Positions 34,770 through 45,119 of a stretch of 64,000 nt of DNA are shown one piece after another. How positions within the stretch are numbered: position 1 is the stretch's first letter; every line of letters begins with the position of its first letter. The DNA lies in contig NW_020312867.1 in the NCBI RefSeq assembly GCF_003265705.1, positions 10,887,228-10,951,227 of the forward strand, in the 5' to 3' direction. The notes under the pieces are model-generated. The model was not told where the DNA came from. It made no database searches and worked only from the letters and a program-made list of their open reading frames with translations. The DNA comes from Callorhinus ursinus (Eukaryota > Chordata > Mammalia > Carnivora > Otariidae). A program made the translations under genes and the position numbers.

Positions 34770-34950
34770 GAATAAATCTTTCATCTTTGCCTGCCATGTG
34801 CTGGGTATTTAGCTTGTAGACATCATCTCGCTTAAAGCTTAATTTTATCCTCTGTGGTCTAAGAGGAGAAAATTGAGGCCCAGAGATGTTAAGTAAATCT
34901 CCCAAAGTCACACAGCTGACTAGTAGCAAACCCAGGACTCGAAGTAGTTG
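34770..34950 (-). repeat. MIR element, minus strand
   Basis: The plus strand reads tgccatgtgctgggtattta, then agaggagaaaattgaggccc, agagatgttaagtaaatctc and cacacagctgactagtagca, which is the reverse complement of MIR. Confidence 0.88.
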
Positions 34951-35024
34951 AGTGTGATTATTAAACACTGCTCATCCGTATGATGGGCTCTTTGAGATAA
35001 GCATTCCCTCTGGCAGCCTTCTGA

Positions 35025-35455
35025 ATCAGTTAGCCACTGTGGCAGAAACAGATCCCCTGGGATCTCAGTGGCTCACAGCAACATCGGTTTCTCACTCACG
35101 GGTGTGTGGGTTGACTGTGGGTTGGCTGTGCGCTGCTTGGGCTCAGCTGAGTTGAGATGGCCTCAGGCTTCCAGTCTGATCAAGGTCTTTATGTGTCTGC
35201 ATTCTGAAGCCAAAGGAGCCCTGAATACTTGGGCCAAGTTCTTCTGATGGTGGATGGTGGGTGCTAAAGAGGACAAGTGGAAACTTGCAGCGTTGCTTAA
35301 AATATAACCTCAGAACGGACACAGTGTCGCTTCCATCTCTCTGCCATCGATCCATAGCCAGCTGGTCCACAGTCAGGGAAGGGCAGGGAAAGTACACTCC
35401 TTCCCCAGTGGGGAGGAGAGGCAGCGAATATTCGCTGAACATTCCTCCCTAAAGT
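35025..35455 (-). mobile_element. MaLR (MLT1-type) LTR, minus strand
   Basis: The text ggatctcagtggctcacagc, then gtgggttggctgtgcgctgc and later gcagcgaatattcgctgaac, follows the reverse complement of an MLT1-type LTR. It is followed by a second minus-strand copy after about 135 bases. Confidence 0.5.
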
Positions 35456-35589
35456 TCGGACTGCAGATTTTAAGTCCTCTTCTGAGACACATACTTACAT
35501 TTCAGGTGGAGGTCTTCCCTTCAAGCAGAACCTCATTCAACCAGCATCAGTGTGGCTCCATCCTTAGATAACCAAATACTGGAATAATG

Positions 35590-36127
35590 AAAGGACTGTC
35601 GCATCCATCATCTGCTGTTGGGTAATAATTCACTGCAAAATGTAGTGCCTTAAAGTAACAACAATCCTTTAGTTTGCTCACAAATCTGTAATTTGGATGG
35701 GGCTCATCTCTGCTCCACACAGCATCCGCTGAAGTGGCTTGAAGGTTGGGATGACTCGGCAGCTGGGGGCTTATAATCATCTGAAGACTCATTTCACTCA
35801 CACATCTAACAGTTGACATTGGCTGTTGGCTGGGACCTCACCTGGAGGTCAGAACCCCTCCATGTGTCCTCTCCACAGGGATTTTTGGGCTGGGTTTCAA
35901 GTATGAGTGTCCCAAGAGAACAGGCAGTACTGCACAGAGTTTTTGTGATCTACCCTCTGAAGTCACATAGCTTCATTTCTGCTGTCCTGGTTGGGTAGTC
36001 ACAAAAGTCCACTCAGGTTCAAGGGAAGAGAACATGGACCCCCACCACTTAATATCACATCACAGAAGTACATAAGGAATGGGATATATTATGGTGACCA
36101 CCTTTGGAAAAGGTAATCTGCTACAAC
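35590..36127 (-). mobile_element. MaLR (MLT1-type) LTR, minus strand
   Basis: The plus strand runs from tgctgttgggtaataattca through ccactcaggttcaagggaag and gggatatattatggtgacca to aatctgctacaacca. It is an almost complete reverse-complement LTR of the MLT1 type. No internal sequence lies between it and the copy at 35025, so these are separate solo LTRs or fragments. Confidence 0.7.
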
Positions 36128-36129
36128 CA

Positions 36130-36695
36130 TGTCACAGCAATTCAAGCCATCAAACTGAGAGGAGAACATTATTCTTCTTCCAGGTATTAAGGAAGAAAGG
36201 CCATCATAATTATAATAAATCTTTCAACTCCCTTCATGGAAACTGAAACCCCTTCCTCACACTTACCATAGGAACAGCCATGCTCACACCCTAATTGTTA
36301 CAACTGATCGGACCAGAGCTATACAATTGACTCAAGTAGGGCCTATGAGAGTCATTCCCAAATAGACTCCACTTTGGGATAGCTGCTCTCTTAAACCAAG
36401 ACGTAAACTTGGGAGCTATTGGCAACCGCCATTATCCAGAGAAAACCAGCCTGTCAAGGGAAACAACAGTCAGAAGCCCGGATGTGAGGCTGGTAAAAAG
36501 ACTTTCTAGCTCCCCACAGCATTCCAGCTTCTGTTCATGGCCTTGCCTGAGCCCCAGCTGTCCCCCTGCCCTTCAGTTCCCTACACACCTGCGTGGCCCT
36601 GAGGTTGAAACCCTGTTTCTACTCTATCTAGATGCAGAGGATTTCTGTTACTTGCAACCACAGGAGCCCTAGATACTACAGAAATAAAATTATAT
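36130..36695 (+). repeat. Ancient interspersed repeat, family uncertain
   Basis: The text actgatcggaccagagctat, then ttcccaaatagactcca near 36360 and gatttctgttacttgcaacc near 36645, resembles the same broad repeat type as 255-890. The 87-codon frame at 36409-36672 lies inside and is not a gene. Confidence 0.35.
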
Positions 36696-36702
36696 TAAGA
36701 TC

Positions 36703-36897
36703 CAGGGGCGCATGGGTGGCTCAGTCGTTAAGCGTCTGCCTTCGGCTCAGGTCATGATCCCAGGGTCCTGGGATCGAGCCCCGCGTCGGGCTCCCTGCTC
36801 AGCCGGGAGTCTGCTTCTCCCTCTCCCACTCCCCCTGCTTGTGTTCCCTCTCTCACTGTGTCTTTCTCTGTCAAAAAAATAAATAAAATCTTTTAAA
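36703..36897 (+). mobile_element. SINEC
   Basis: This copy has the younger 'tcccagggtcctgggatcga' body. A perfect 17-bp TSD, aaaattatattaagatc, lies at 36686-36702 and 36898-36914. Confidence 0.96.
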
Positions 36898-37431
36898 AAA
36901 ATTATATTAAGATCTGATATAATTATACGATCAAAAATCTATGATGTCTGAGATGAAATCTTGTGTAAAAATTGGGGGCTTTGCTTGTTTTTTCAAAGCA
37001 GCCTAGGGAAGGGTGGCTGTGTGAGTACACATTAGCCAAACTCTACTTCCTGAAGCCGATTAAAATGAACAAAAACAACCAAAATCAGTAAAGGAAATCC
37101 ACATACAAGGAAACTACAGAATAGCCACAGTCCCGTTCCCCAGATTCTGGGCAACTGACGGATGTAGGGATATCTGGACCCCATCAAAGAGAGATGCTAC
37201 AGTCGAAAGCAGGATTCCCTGAGTCTTGAGAAGGGTGACATATTCACAGGGAAAGGAGACGGTTCTACAGGGCCCTGTGGGTGGTACTCAGCTTACAAAA
37301 GTGGGCACTGCGGTAATGGTTTCGCTTTGGGGACCCATGGTCTTTGCTACATGGACTTGGGGACCATTTGTACAAACAAAAGAGCAAGGACGTGGAGGGG
37401 ATGCTGAAGGATGAACTAGATATTTATCTCC

Positions 37432-37467
37432 TTTTTTTTTTTTTTTAAAAACCCCCCCCCCCCCCCC
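37432..37467. repeat. T15-A5-C16 homopolymer block
   Basis: Fifteen T, five A and sixteen C follow each other with no interruption. The complementary strand is a G16 run, so quadruplex or i-motif folding is possible. Run lengths may be assembly-dependent. Confidence 0.85.
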
Positions 37468-37917
37468 TTTCCATCGTGTAGGAGAGTCTGTTAGAGAGAA
37501 GACAGGAAGACAGAAGCTTGGGATTCAGCTTTGGATCTCTGACCAGAGTCTAGATACAGAGGTAAAAAAGAGCTGGCCCATGACAAAGACCTGTTGGCCA
37601 CCAAACTTGTGCCACTATAACTTCTTGCTATAGCCACCCACCCATCAAAGTTGGGGGATGGTAGCTGAAATCTTGGAGGAGCCAACCTCCCTCACACCCC
37701 TACCCCAACGCAGACACAGACATAACTTGCTCTGGGACAGAGAAATGAATAGATTCGGTGGGTGAAGGCTTAGATTCAGTGTATTCACCTGGCTGCCCCA
37801 CTGCTCCCACCACCTTCAAATCATCTACACCAAGATGACATTCTAGCAATAACTACCCTGCTAGCCCCTGTTCTCAGGGGCTTGTACAAGCCAGTCCTGG
37901 GTAAACTTGGAGGGGAA

Positions 37918-38027
37918 ATCAGAGTAGAAAACAGAGTAGAAATCCCATCCGAAGTCCTTATTGGGAGGACTTCGGATGGGATTAGAAAATGCAGGGACAA
38001 AATGGGATTAGAAATGCAGGGACAAAA
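37918..38027. repeat. Perfect 18-bp inverted repeat flanked by tandem duplications
   Basis: The left stem aatcccatccgaagtcct (37941-37958) is the exact reverse complement of aggacttcggatgggatt (37966-37983), with a 7-base loop. Just before it, agagtagaaa occurs twice (from about 37921 and 37933). Just after it, a unit of about 26 bases (gggattagaaaatgcaggga and onward) is repeated in tandem to about 38027. Confidence 0.93.
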
Positions 38028-38134
38028 GTCACAGGCCTTTCTCATTGGGAATTTTTAGAGAATTCTATGCACAACTCCTAGTAGTTGTTTTAGGGGTAGT
38101 GTGCAAAAAGAGGACTTCACAAAAAGTGTTTGTG

Positions 38135-38320
38135 AAGTCTATGTGCCAGGCACTCTGCTACATGCTTTACATTTAATCCTTTGTTTAACCTTTCCTGTGG
38201 GTATGATTCCAGAGAGACATTATTATTCCTATTTTATGGATGAGGGAGTAAAGGGCAGAGGGATTCCACAACTTTCTCAAGACCATACATCTAGTAAGTG
38301 GCAGAGCTAGGACATGATTT
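38135..38320 (-). repeat. MIR element, minus strand
   Basis: Reads gtgccaggcactctgctaca, then attcctattttatggatgag and tagtaagtggcagagctagg on the plus strand, which is reverse-complement MIR. Confidence 0.88.
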
Positions 38321-38339
38321 CAAAAAAGGGATGACTGTA

Positions 38340-38635
38340 ACCAACTCTTTAATATTTTCTGATTTGGAAAAAGCCATTGTCATAGCACAGAAGAGAAAAA
38401 CACGTCAATCTTACATGTAAGCAGATGGTGGGGCTGCTAGTTAGACAGGAAGAGGAGACACCACCACCTGCAGAGATTCTGCAGACCTCTGTTCCAATAG
38501 CAGCTTGTCAAGTGACTAGTGACCCAACACAGTGGGTCACCACAAAACCAGGTGTCACAGCAGCACCGCATCAACCTTTCTGCAAACTGTTCCCTGATTC
38601 TGCTCATGTTTGGAGGTGAGGAGCGGGAAAGCCCA
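38340..38635. other. Unassigned noncoding sequence
   Basis: No repeat or gene is recognised. Small frames on both strands overlap. Confidence 0.4.
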
Positions 38636-38639
38636 AGAG

Positions 38640-38850
38640 AATGTCCCAAATCAAAGATGAGCCTACATCCAGCTCCTTTTCACTAATGCCAAGATCTTTC
38701 AGAAGATGAGAGGGGAAGGTTTTACAAAATCCCAAAGCCCCCGGGCAACACCCCAGATCAATTAAATCAGAATCCTTGGGGTGAAACCTAGGTATCAGCA
38801 TTTTTAAAAACTTTCCAGGTGATTCCAGTTGCAGCCAAGAACTATTGCTC
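38640..38850 (-). mobile_element. MER20-like hAT fossil, minus strand
   Basis: The plus strand shows aattaaatcagaatccttgg, then ggtgattccagttgcagcca and aactattgctc, the reverse of a MER20- or MER5-like element. The left end is uncertain. Confidence 0.6.
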
Positions 38851-39059
38851 TAATTATAATTACTGCTGTGGGAGCCCCAAGGAGCCTTTGTCCTGCAAAC
38901 GTTGGGAGGTTCTCTTAGAAAACTTCACCTTTGCTCACCTTCCATGGTCCTTTATGCCTTTGCCTTTCACTGGGTTTTGATATTCAGGATGAAAAGGAAG
39001 ATCCTTGTGCCTCTCTGGTTTTTTTCTTTTTATAGCACTGATAGAGTACCTGATATGAC

Positions 39060-39335
39060 ATTCTGGACTTAATCTATACTTAGTGGTCTGCCTGTTTGTT
39101 ATCTGTGTTCTCCACTAGAGGGTAAGGTCCATGGATTGGCACCACCATATTGGGAAGTCTGGGGGCCACCATTCATGTATAACACAAAGCATTATACCAC
39201 CTGGAATTGTGCAACACAGTAGCCCTGCATGGGGGTCAACATTTGGCTTGTTCACCATTGTGTCCCAAGTGCCTAGGACAGTACCTGGAACATAGGAGGT
39301 GCTCGATAAATATTTTTTTGAGTGAATGAATAAAC
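39060..39335 (+). repeat. L2 3' end, apparently interrupted
   Basis: The first part (ttctccactagagggtaagg) and the last part (ttgtgtcccaagtgcctagg, then ggtgctcgataaatattt and gagtgaatgaataaacgaat) are L2. About 95 bases between them (about 39140-39235) do not fit the L2 order and may be an insertion. Confidence 0.75.
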
Positions 39336-39339
39336 GAAT

Positions 39340-39764
39340 GTGAAGGTAGAATATAATAAGGATCCTCTTTATGGGGAAATTTGGTTTTTCTCCAGCCTGG
39401 GACCTGGGCTCTGATGCTCATCATCTTCTTCTTCATCCCCATCATCATCTTTGTGGTCATTGTCACCATTACCCCCAGGGCTATTAGGCCTCCACATAAA
39501 ATTTCCTTTGGAAACAGGATTCAATGACTAAAAATAAAAGTCAGAAAACTAACACCCTATTGAAGATAATGTTGGCTTTGCCCAAAGCCCTGCCCATCAC
39601 CCACCCCAAATGGCTTTGGAACCAAACAAACCTGGGTTTAGATTCTGCCTTCATCACTTACTAGTAATGGGACCCAGGATAGTTTTTTATCTTCAGGTAG
39701 TTATTTTAAAAACTAACTTATTAGACTATTGTAAACTGAAGAAGGTTGTATATAAAGAGCTTGT
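39340..39764. other. Unassigned noncoding sequence
   Basis: No gene is recognised. A CATC/CTTC-rich stretch lies near 39415-39455. MIR-like text (tcatcacttactagtaatgg) appears at about 39650. Confidence 0.4.
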
Positions 39765-39834
39765 GACCAGAAATATATAAAAACGTGCCCCGTCTCACTA
39801 GCATGCAGGGAAATGCAAATCAAAACAAGATAAC
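39765..39834 (+). mobile_element. L1 ORF2 fragment
   Basis: The text ctcactagcatgcagggaaa, then tgcaaatcaaaacaa, is a well-known L1 ORF2 segment. The same old L1 appears to resume at about 40675, beyond a SINE, the gap and a younger L1 end. Confidence 0.65.
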
Positions 39835-39956
39835 AGGGTGCCTGGGTGGCTCAGATGGTTAAGCGTCTGCCTTCGGCTCAGGTCATCATCCCAGGGTCTT
39901 GGGATCGAGTCCCACATCAGGCTCCCTGCTCCTTGGGAGCCTGCTTCTCCCTCAGC

Positions 39957-39991
<35 letters not shown>

Positions 39992-40036
39992 GAATAAATA
40001 AACAAAATCTTAGAAAAAAAATAAAGAAAGAAAGAA
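39835..40036 (+). mobile_element. SINEC ending at an assembly gap
   Basis: Full SINEC body and a tail that continues as AAAGAAAGAAAGAA directly into Ns. The TSD cannot be checked because of the gap. Confidence 0.93.
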
Positions 40037-40436
40037 NNNNNNNNNNNNNNNNNNNNNNNNNNNNNNNNNNNNNNNNNNNNNNNNNNNNNNNNNNNNNNNN
40101 NNNNNNNNNNNNNNNNNNNNNNNNNNNNNNNNNNNNNNNNNNNNNNNNNNNNNNNNNNNNNNNNNNNNNNNNNNNNNNNNNNNNNNNNNNNNNNNNNNNN
40201 NNNNNNNNNNNNNNNNNNNNNNNNNNNNNNNNNNNNNNNNNNNNNNNNNNNNNNNNNNNNNNNNNNNNNNNNNNNNNNNNNNNNNNNNNNNNNNNNNNNN
40301 NNNNNNNNNNNNNNNNNNNNNNNNNNNNNNNNNNNNNNNNNNNNNNNNNNNNNNNNNNNNNNNNNNNNNNNNNNNNNNNNNNNNNNNNNNNNNNNNNNNN
40401 NNNNNNNNNNNNNNNNNNNNNNNNNNNNNNNNNNNN
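40037..40436. other. Assembly gap (400 N)
   Basis: Exactly 400 unknown bases lie between a SINE tail and the 3' end of a carnivore L1. Frames called across it are artefacts. Confidence 0.99.
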
Positions 40437-40672
40437 GGGGGGTAAATCGGAGGGGCAGACGAACCGAGACGATGGACTCTGAGAAACGGACTGGGGGTTC
40501 TAGAGGGGAGGGGGCTGGGGGGATGGGTTAGCCTGGTGATGGGTATTAAGGAGGGCACATTCTGCGTGGAGCACTGTGTGTTATGCACAAACAATGAATC
40601 ATGGAACACTACATCAAAAACTAATGATGTAATGTATGGTGATTAACATAACAATAAAAATTAAAAAAAAAA
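40437..40672 (+). mobile_element. Carnivore L1 3' end (young)
   Basis: The text gaaacggactgggggttcta, then gggttagcctggtgatgggt and atgatgtaatgtatggtgat to the A tail is the 3' UTR of a carnivore L1. The 5' side is lost in the gap, so its full length is unknown. A second, shorter piece of the same family is at 43624. Confidence 0.9.
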
Positions 40673-40925
40673 AACACAAGGTGGTCCTGTGACCTAGCAA
40701 TTCCACTTCTTGGTACCAATCCAAGAGGTCTAAAGAGACATATACTAGAATGTTTATTACAACTCTGTTGCAATCATGAACCCAAACTACATTTCTGCGA
40801 ATAGGGGAAAGTCCAAATAAACCATGTCTATCCATGCTATGGAATTCTAGGCAGCAGTTTTGCAAATGTAGGTGATAAATAGGAAAAATATCTGGAGGTA
40901 CGTGGACCAAAAAGAAATAACGTCA
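40673..40925 (+). mobile_element. Older L1 fragment
   Basis: The text tgacctagcaattccacttc near 40690, then a stretch like 'atccatgctatggaattcta', matches an old L1 just past the ORF2 end. It is probably the host interrupted by the SINE, gap and younger L1. Confidence 0.6.
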
Positions 40926-41034
40926 ATTGCAGAGAAAGGTAGGGGGGTCAGGCTGAAGGGAGGGAGGAAGGCTTGGCAGTGACAAGAACATGAAGCTCTT
41001 ACAGGCGAGCAAGTGCAGGCCCAAGCAAGTCCAC

Positions 41035-41625
41035 ACTCTTATAAAAAGATGATGTATTAACTCCACTCCTAGGTAACTATCCAAAAGAACTGAAATGGGG
41101 ACTCAAACAAATACTTGTATGCAAATGTATGCAAATAGCAGCATTATTTACGATAGCCAAAAGGTAGAAACAACTCCAGTGTCATCAACAGATGAAAGGA
41201 TTAAAAAAAACCCAAAAAACAAAAAACAAGTACTGGTCTATCCATGCAATAGAATATTATTCAGCCATAAAAAGGACCGAAGTTCAAATACCTACCATAA
41301 CATGGATGAAATCTGAAAACATACTAAGTGAAACAAGCCAGACACAAAAGAAAATATTGTACGATTCCACTTACAAGCAATATCTAGAATGACAAATTCA
41401 TAGAGACAGAAAGAAGAGTAGTGGTTATGAGGTAGGGGAGGGGAAATGGGAAGTTATTGCTTAGTGATTATAGTTTCTGCTTAGGATGATGAAAAATTTT
41501 GGAAATAGTGATGGTGATTCTCAAAAACATTGACAACGTCATTAACGCCACTGAATTATACACTTAAAAACGGTTAAAATGGCAACTTTTGTTATATATA
41601 TATTACCAAAATGAAAACACAATTG
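41035..41625 (+). mobile_element. L1 (L1MA-like) 3' end
   Basis: A long stretch in canonical order: ttaactccactcctaggtaa, caaatagcagcattatttac, gaatattattcagccataaa, aagtgaaacaagccagacac, and finally actgaattatacacttaaaa. Frames at 41095-41392 lie inside it. The tail fades near 41625. Confidence 0.88.
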
Positions 41626-41639
41626 AATGATCCGCACTT

Positions 41640-42615
41640 GAACGTAAAAAAAAAAAAAAAGGCAATTTAATACATTCTCAACTTGCCTTCAGAGAGAGTC
41701 AAACAGGCTCTTCTGGAATCAAGAGAAGTGGAATGAGGATTATAAGGGCCTCTTGTAGAAAGCAGATTTTCCCTCTTCTGCCCCAAGACATGGTCTCCAA
41801 CATTTAGGTAGGTGTCTACTTTTGCTGTGAATTGTTTAAAGATGACAGAGTTTGTATAAGGAGACGGAAGGATATAATTAAACCTGATGAGGAGTGTGCA
41901 ATTTAAATCCCTTTAATGGGAAATCTCGTGAGTGTAGTCATGTACCCTGGGAAGCTGATAGCAGAGGTAGAAAATGGTAGGAAGTTTGCCTTTGAATCAG
42001 GTGGATGGAGACAGCTCTTCCCCCTTGGACTAATTATTGAGGTGATTCTCTATAGTGCCATATGTGTTTTGAGGGCGTGGAGGGAGGCAAGTACATGATT
42101 TATGTGTTTAATTTCCCTCCCTGCTCAGAAGACTGCTGTCCTGCACTCTGAACACAGAGAAATTGATTAAAATAACAATGGCTGAGAGCACAACCGCCAG
42201 CAATCAGCATGAGGAGCTGTTTTCCTCCCTTACAATTAGACCTGATTCCTCCCAGCTGCCTGGGGTCATCTCCTTGGCCCTTGGGGGCTAGCATGGAATT
42301 TTCAAAGCTAACAAGATTTAACCTCAGCTAACGAGGTCAGTAGAAAAAGTAACAAATTCTCCAGGCTCCGGAGAAGGGAACAAAGTTTCTCTTCCTGGTC
42401 TCCGCCTTGCCTCTGCTCTTCAGGGCCTCCAGTTCTTAAATACACTTGTCATCAAATCAAAATTAACCAATATTTATTGAAAGACTGGTGGAGTGTGGGA
42501 GGATACGTTTCCTGTGCGGGGCTGAGGGGACGATGTCATAGGGAATGACTGAGGAGGGAGAGAATTCCGTTTGGAAGGTAATGTGCCTGGAAGGACACAG
42601 GTGTGAAAGCCGGGA
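41640..42615. other. Unassigned sequence with a possible conserved element
   Basis: No gene is recognised. The interval 42105-42300 is a non-repetitive block with motifs such as attgattaaaataacaatgg (which contains a SOX-like aacaatgg). It has a texture I associate with conserved noncoding DNA, but I cannot test this. Confidence 0.35.
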
Positions 42616-42619
42616 GGCC

Positions 42620-42800
42620 TGGCCGCTTAGTACCTTCTGTGACCTTCAGCAAGTGATTTATCTTCCCTGAGCCCCAGCTTCCTGGTCTGAGCCTCGGGGA
42701 TGAGAGTAGTGATGTCTACTGCGTGGTGTGGCACGCATATAAGGGAGAGATGTGTAAAGGCCTGGCACAGAGTAAAAGCTTAGTAAGTCGTTGGCGTTAT
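42620..42800 (+). repeat. MIR element
   Basis: The text ctgtgaccttcagcaagtga, then ccctgagccccagcttcctg and aaaggcctggcacagagtaa, is MIR in the plus orientation. Confidence 0.85.
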
Positions 42801-42829
42801 CTGTGTTGTTGGCTGCAGATCACAAGAGG

Positions 42830-43331
42830 GGAGAGCAGAAGTCCAAACACTCAGAAGAGGACACTTCGGGGGTGAGACAAGGGCAGGGCAATTGGGATGG
42901 GCGCCAAGTCCACTGAGAAGCAAGAAATAGGAAGGGAACTCACTGAAAGGGTTATATTTATTATTGCACTTTTGTTATAAAGGGTACGCATAGGGCAAGG
43001 TCTGGAGGGTCTTGGATGCAGAGCTTTTGTGCCCACCCCTTGAGGAGTCATGGTGCATCACCCTCCCATCACCATGTTCACCAACAAGGAAGCCTCACCA
43101 AGCCTCAGCGTCCAGAGATTCTATTAGGGCTTCATTACAAAGGCACAACTGATTAGTTGTGAAAAGTCCCAACCCTCTAATCACGGTGTTTCTGGTCACC
43201 AGCAACCATCCTGAAACCACTCAGGGACCTAGCTGGATTGCTTCCTTAGCATAACAAAGAAACTCCTCTCACTCCGGGAATTCCAAGAGGTTTTGAAGCT
43301 TAAGACCAGATATATCCTTTATAATACCACA
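42830..43331 (-). mobile_element. ERVL-type LTR, minus strand
   Basis: On the minus strand it starts tgtggtattataaaggatat at 43331 and holds gacgctgaggcttggtgagg and caataataaatataaccctt (poly-A-signal region), then tttcagtgagttcccttcct. About 500 bases, a normal LTR length. Related to 22812-23144 and more distantly to 32190-32610. Confidence 0.65.
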
Positions 43332-43607
43332 GATACAGTGCTGGGGGAACTGGACTTGAGTCTCACTGGGTTTGATCAGGACCTACCTTGATTTGTTTCT
43401 TTCCACCTGGGCTTCAGTATCTTCCTCTATAAATGGAAGAATTGCATGGTTACCTCCAGAAGTCTGACTCAGCAAAGCAAAGAATATACATGAAGGAAAA
43501 AATACTGGAAGGACATAAATCAAAACAATGAACGTTCGTTGACTCTGGAAGATGTTTTACCTTCTTTGTGATTTCTATAATATAATGTCCATATCTTTCT
43601 ATACTTT
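43332..43607. other. Unassigned noncoding sequence
   Basis: Between the LTR and the young L1 piece. MIR-like text (gcttcagtatcttcctctat) occurs near 43410. Confidence 0.4.
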
Positions 43608-43623
43608 AAGAATATTTAAAATG

Positions 43624-43742
43624 AGAGGGCACATTCTGCATGGAACACTGGGTGTTATGAACAAACAATGAATCATGGAACACTACACCAAAACAAATGA
43701 TGTAATATATGGTGATTAACATAACAATAAAAATTTTTAAAA
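43624..43742 (+). mobile_element. Carnivore L1, 119-bp 5'-truncated insertion
   Basis: This is only the last part of the L1 3' UTR: agagggcacattctgcatgg to acaataaaaattttt and an A-rich end. A perfect 16-bp TSD, aagaatatttaaaatg, lies at 43608-43623 and 43743-43758, so the insertion is exact and young. Confidence 0.95.
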
Positions 43743-43859
43743 AAGAATATTTAAAATGTCCCTTGGTTCTATGATACACACACACACACATGCACACACA
43801 ACTCCACAAACTTAAAAATATTAAAGTATATAATTTACATATTTAAAATGCACAGATGT

Positions 43860-45115
43860 ATACAGTTTGATGAGTTCTGACAAATGTATACACCCCTGTA
43901 ACCAATACCCAAATCAAGATGTAGGACACGTCCATAAAATAAATGTCATGGTGACTCTAATTAATAGTATTATATATTTGTAAGTTGCTAAGAGAGTAGG
44001 TCTTAAAAATTTTCATCACAATAAAAAGCTTTTTTGTAACTATTTATGGTGATGAATATTAACTAGACTAATAGTGGTGATCATTTCATAATATATACAA
44101 ATATCACATCAATTCACTGTACATCTGAAACTAATATAATGTTATATGTCAATCACACCTCAATTAAAAAAAGCAAACCCCCCAAATTTTTTAAAGGTAT
44201 AAAACACTTCTGTTAGCCCAAAATTTCCCTTTGCACATTTCTAGTCTATCCCACCCCGGACCAGCTCTATTGTGATTTTTAACACCATCCATTGGTTTTG
44301 TATGTTCTTGAAGTCCAAATAAATAGAATCATACAGTACGTACTCTGTTGTATCAGTTCTTCTTCTCAGCATAGTGTTTGGCGATACATCCAGATTGTGT
44401 CAGAAGTTCGGTATTTTTTAGTGCTGTCTAATATTCCACTGTGTGATTGGACCACAGTGTGGCTGTCAGTTCTCTTGTTGATGGACATTTGGGTTGTTTC
44501 CAGTTTGTGACTATTGAGAATGAAACTGCTACAAACATTCTTGTACAAGTGTTTTTGTGGACATCAACCTTTACTTCTCCTTCATTGAGTTCCTGGATCC
44601 TAAGTCTATGCTGACCTGTTTAGGGAACTGCAAATAATCTCCAAAGTGGCTGCACCATCTAACGTTCCCACCGCAACAGATGAGAGTTCTAGCTGCTTTG
44701 CATTCTCACTAACACTAGGCCTTATCAGTTCTTGATTTTAGATATTCTGGTGAGAGTGAGGTGGTATTTTTGCCATTAATTTGCATTTTCTTGATAACTT
44801 GTTATGTTGTGTGTCTTTGCATTTGCTTTTTGGGGACTCATATTTTCTTTACTTTTTAAAAAGATTTTACTTATTTATTTGGAGGAGATAGAGCATGAGG
44901 AGGGACAAAGGGAGAGCGAGCGAGAGAATCCTGAGCAGACGCTGAGCTGAGCACAGAGCCTGATGTGGGGCTCAGTCCCACGACCCTGGGACCACGACCT
45001 GAGCCAAAACCAACAGTCAGATGCTTAACCAACTGAGCCACCCAGGCGCCCCATGGGAATTCATATTTTCTTTTGTGAAAGGTCTGTTCAAGTAATTTGC
45101 CCTTTTAAAAAAAAC
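43860..45115 (-). mobile_element. L1 (old subfamily) 3' part, minus strand, interrupted by other elements
   Basis: The plus strand reads as inverted L1: cttgaagtccaaataaatag, aatcatacagtacgtactct, ttgatggacatttgggttgt, cattcttgtacaagtgtttt, ctccaaagtggctgcaccat, then catattttctttt. A separate L1 3' UTR piece in the plus orientation lies at about 44040-44170 (tatgtcaatcacacctcaat). A SINE interrupts at 44851-45054. Confidence 0.75.
44851..45054 (-). mobile_element. SINEC, minus strand, inserted in L1
   Basis: The head (ggggcgcctgggtggctcag on the minus strand) is at its right end. The TSD is about 18 bp with one substitution and one indel: gggactcatattttcttt at 44833-44850 and gggaattcatattttcttt at 45055-45073. 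Confidence 0.94.
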
Positions 45116-45119
45116 TGGA

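Larger units (their letters stand above)
36915..38130. other. Unassigned sequence with a homopolymer block and a palindrome cluster
   Basis: No gene is recognised. It holds the T/A/C homopolymer block at 37432-37467 and a palindrome with flanking duplications at 37918-38027. Confidence 0.5.

Noticed and set aside
40010..40609. 199-codon frame over the gap
   Set aside because: Most of it is N; the rest is L1 3' UTR on the wrong strand.
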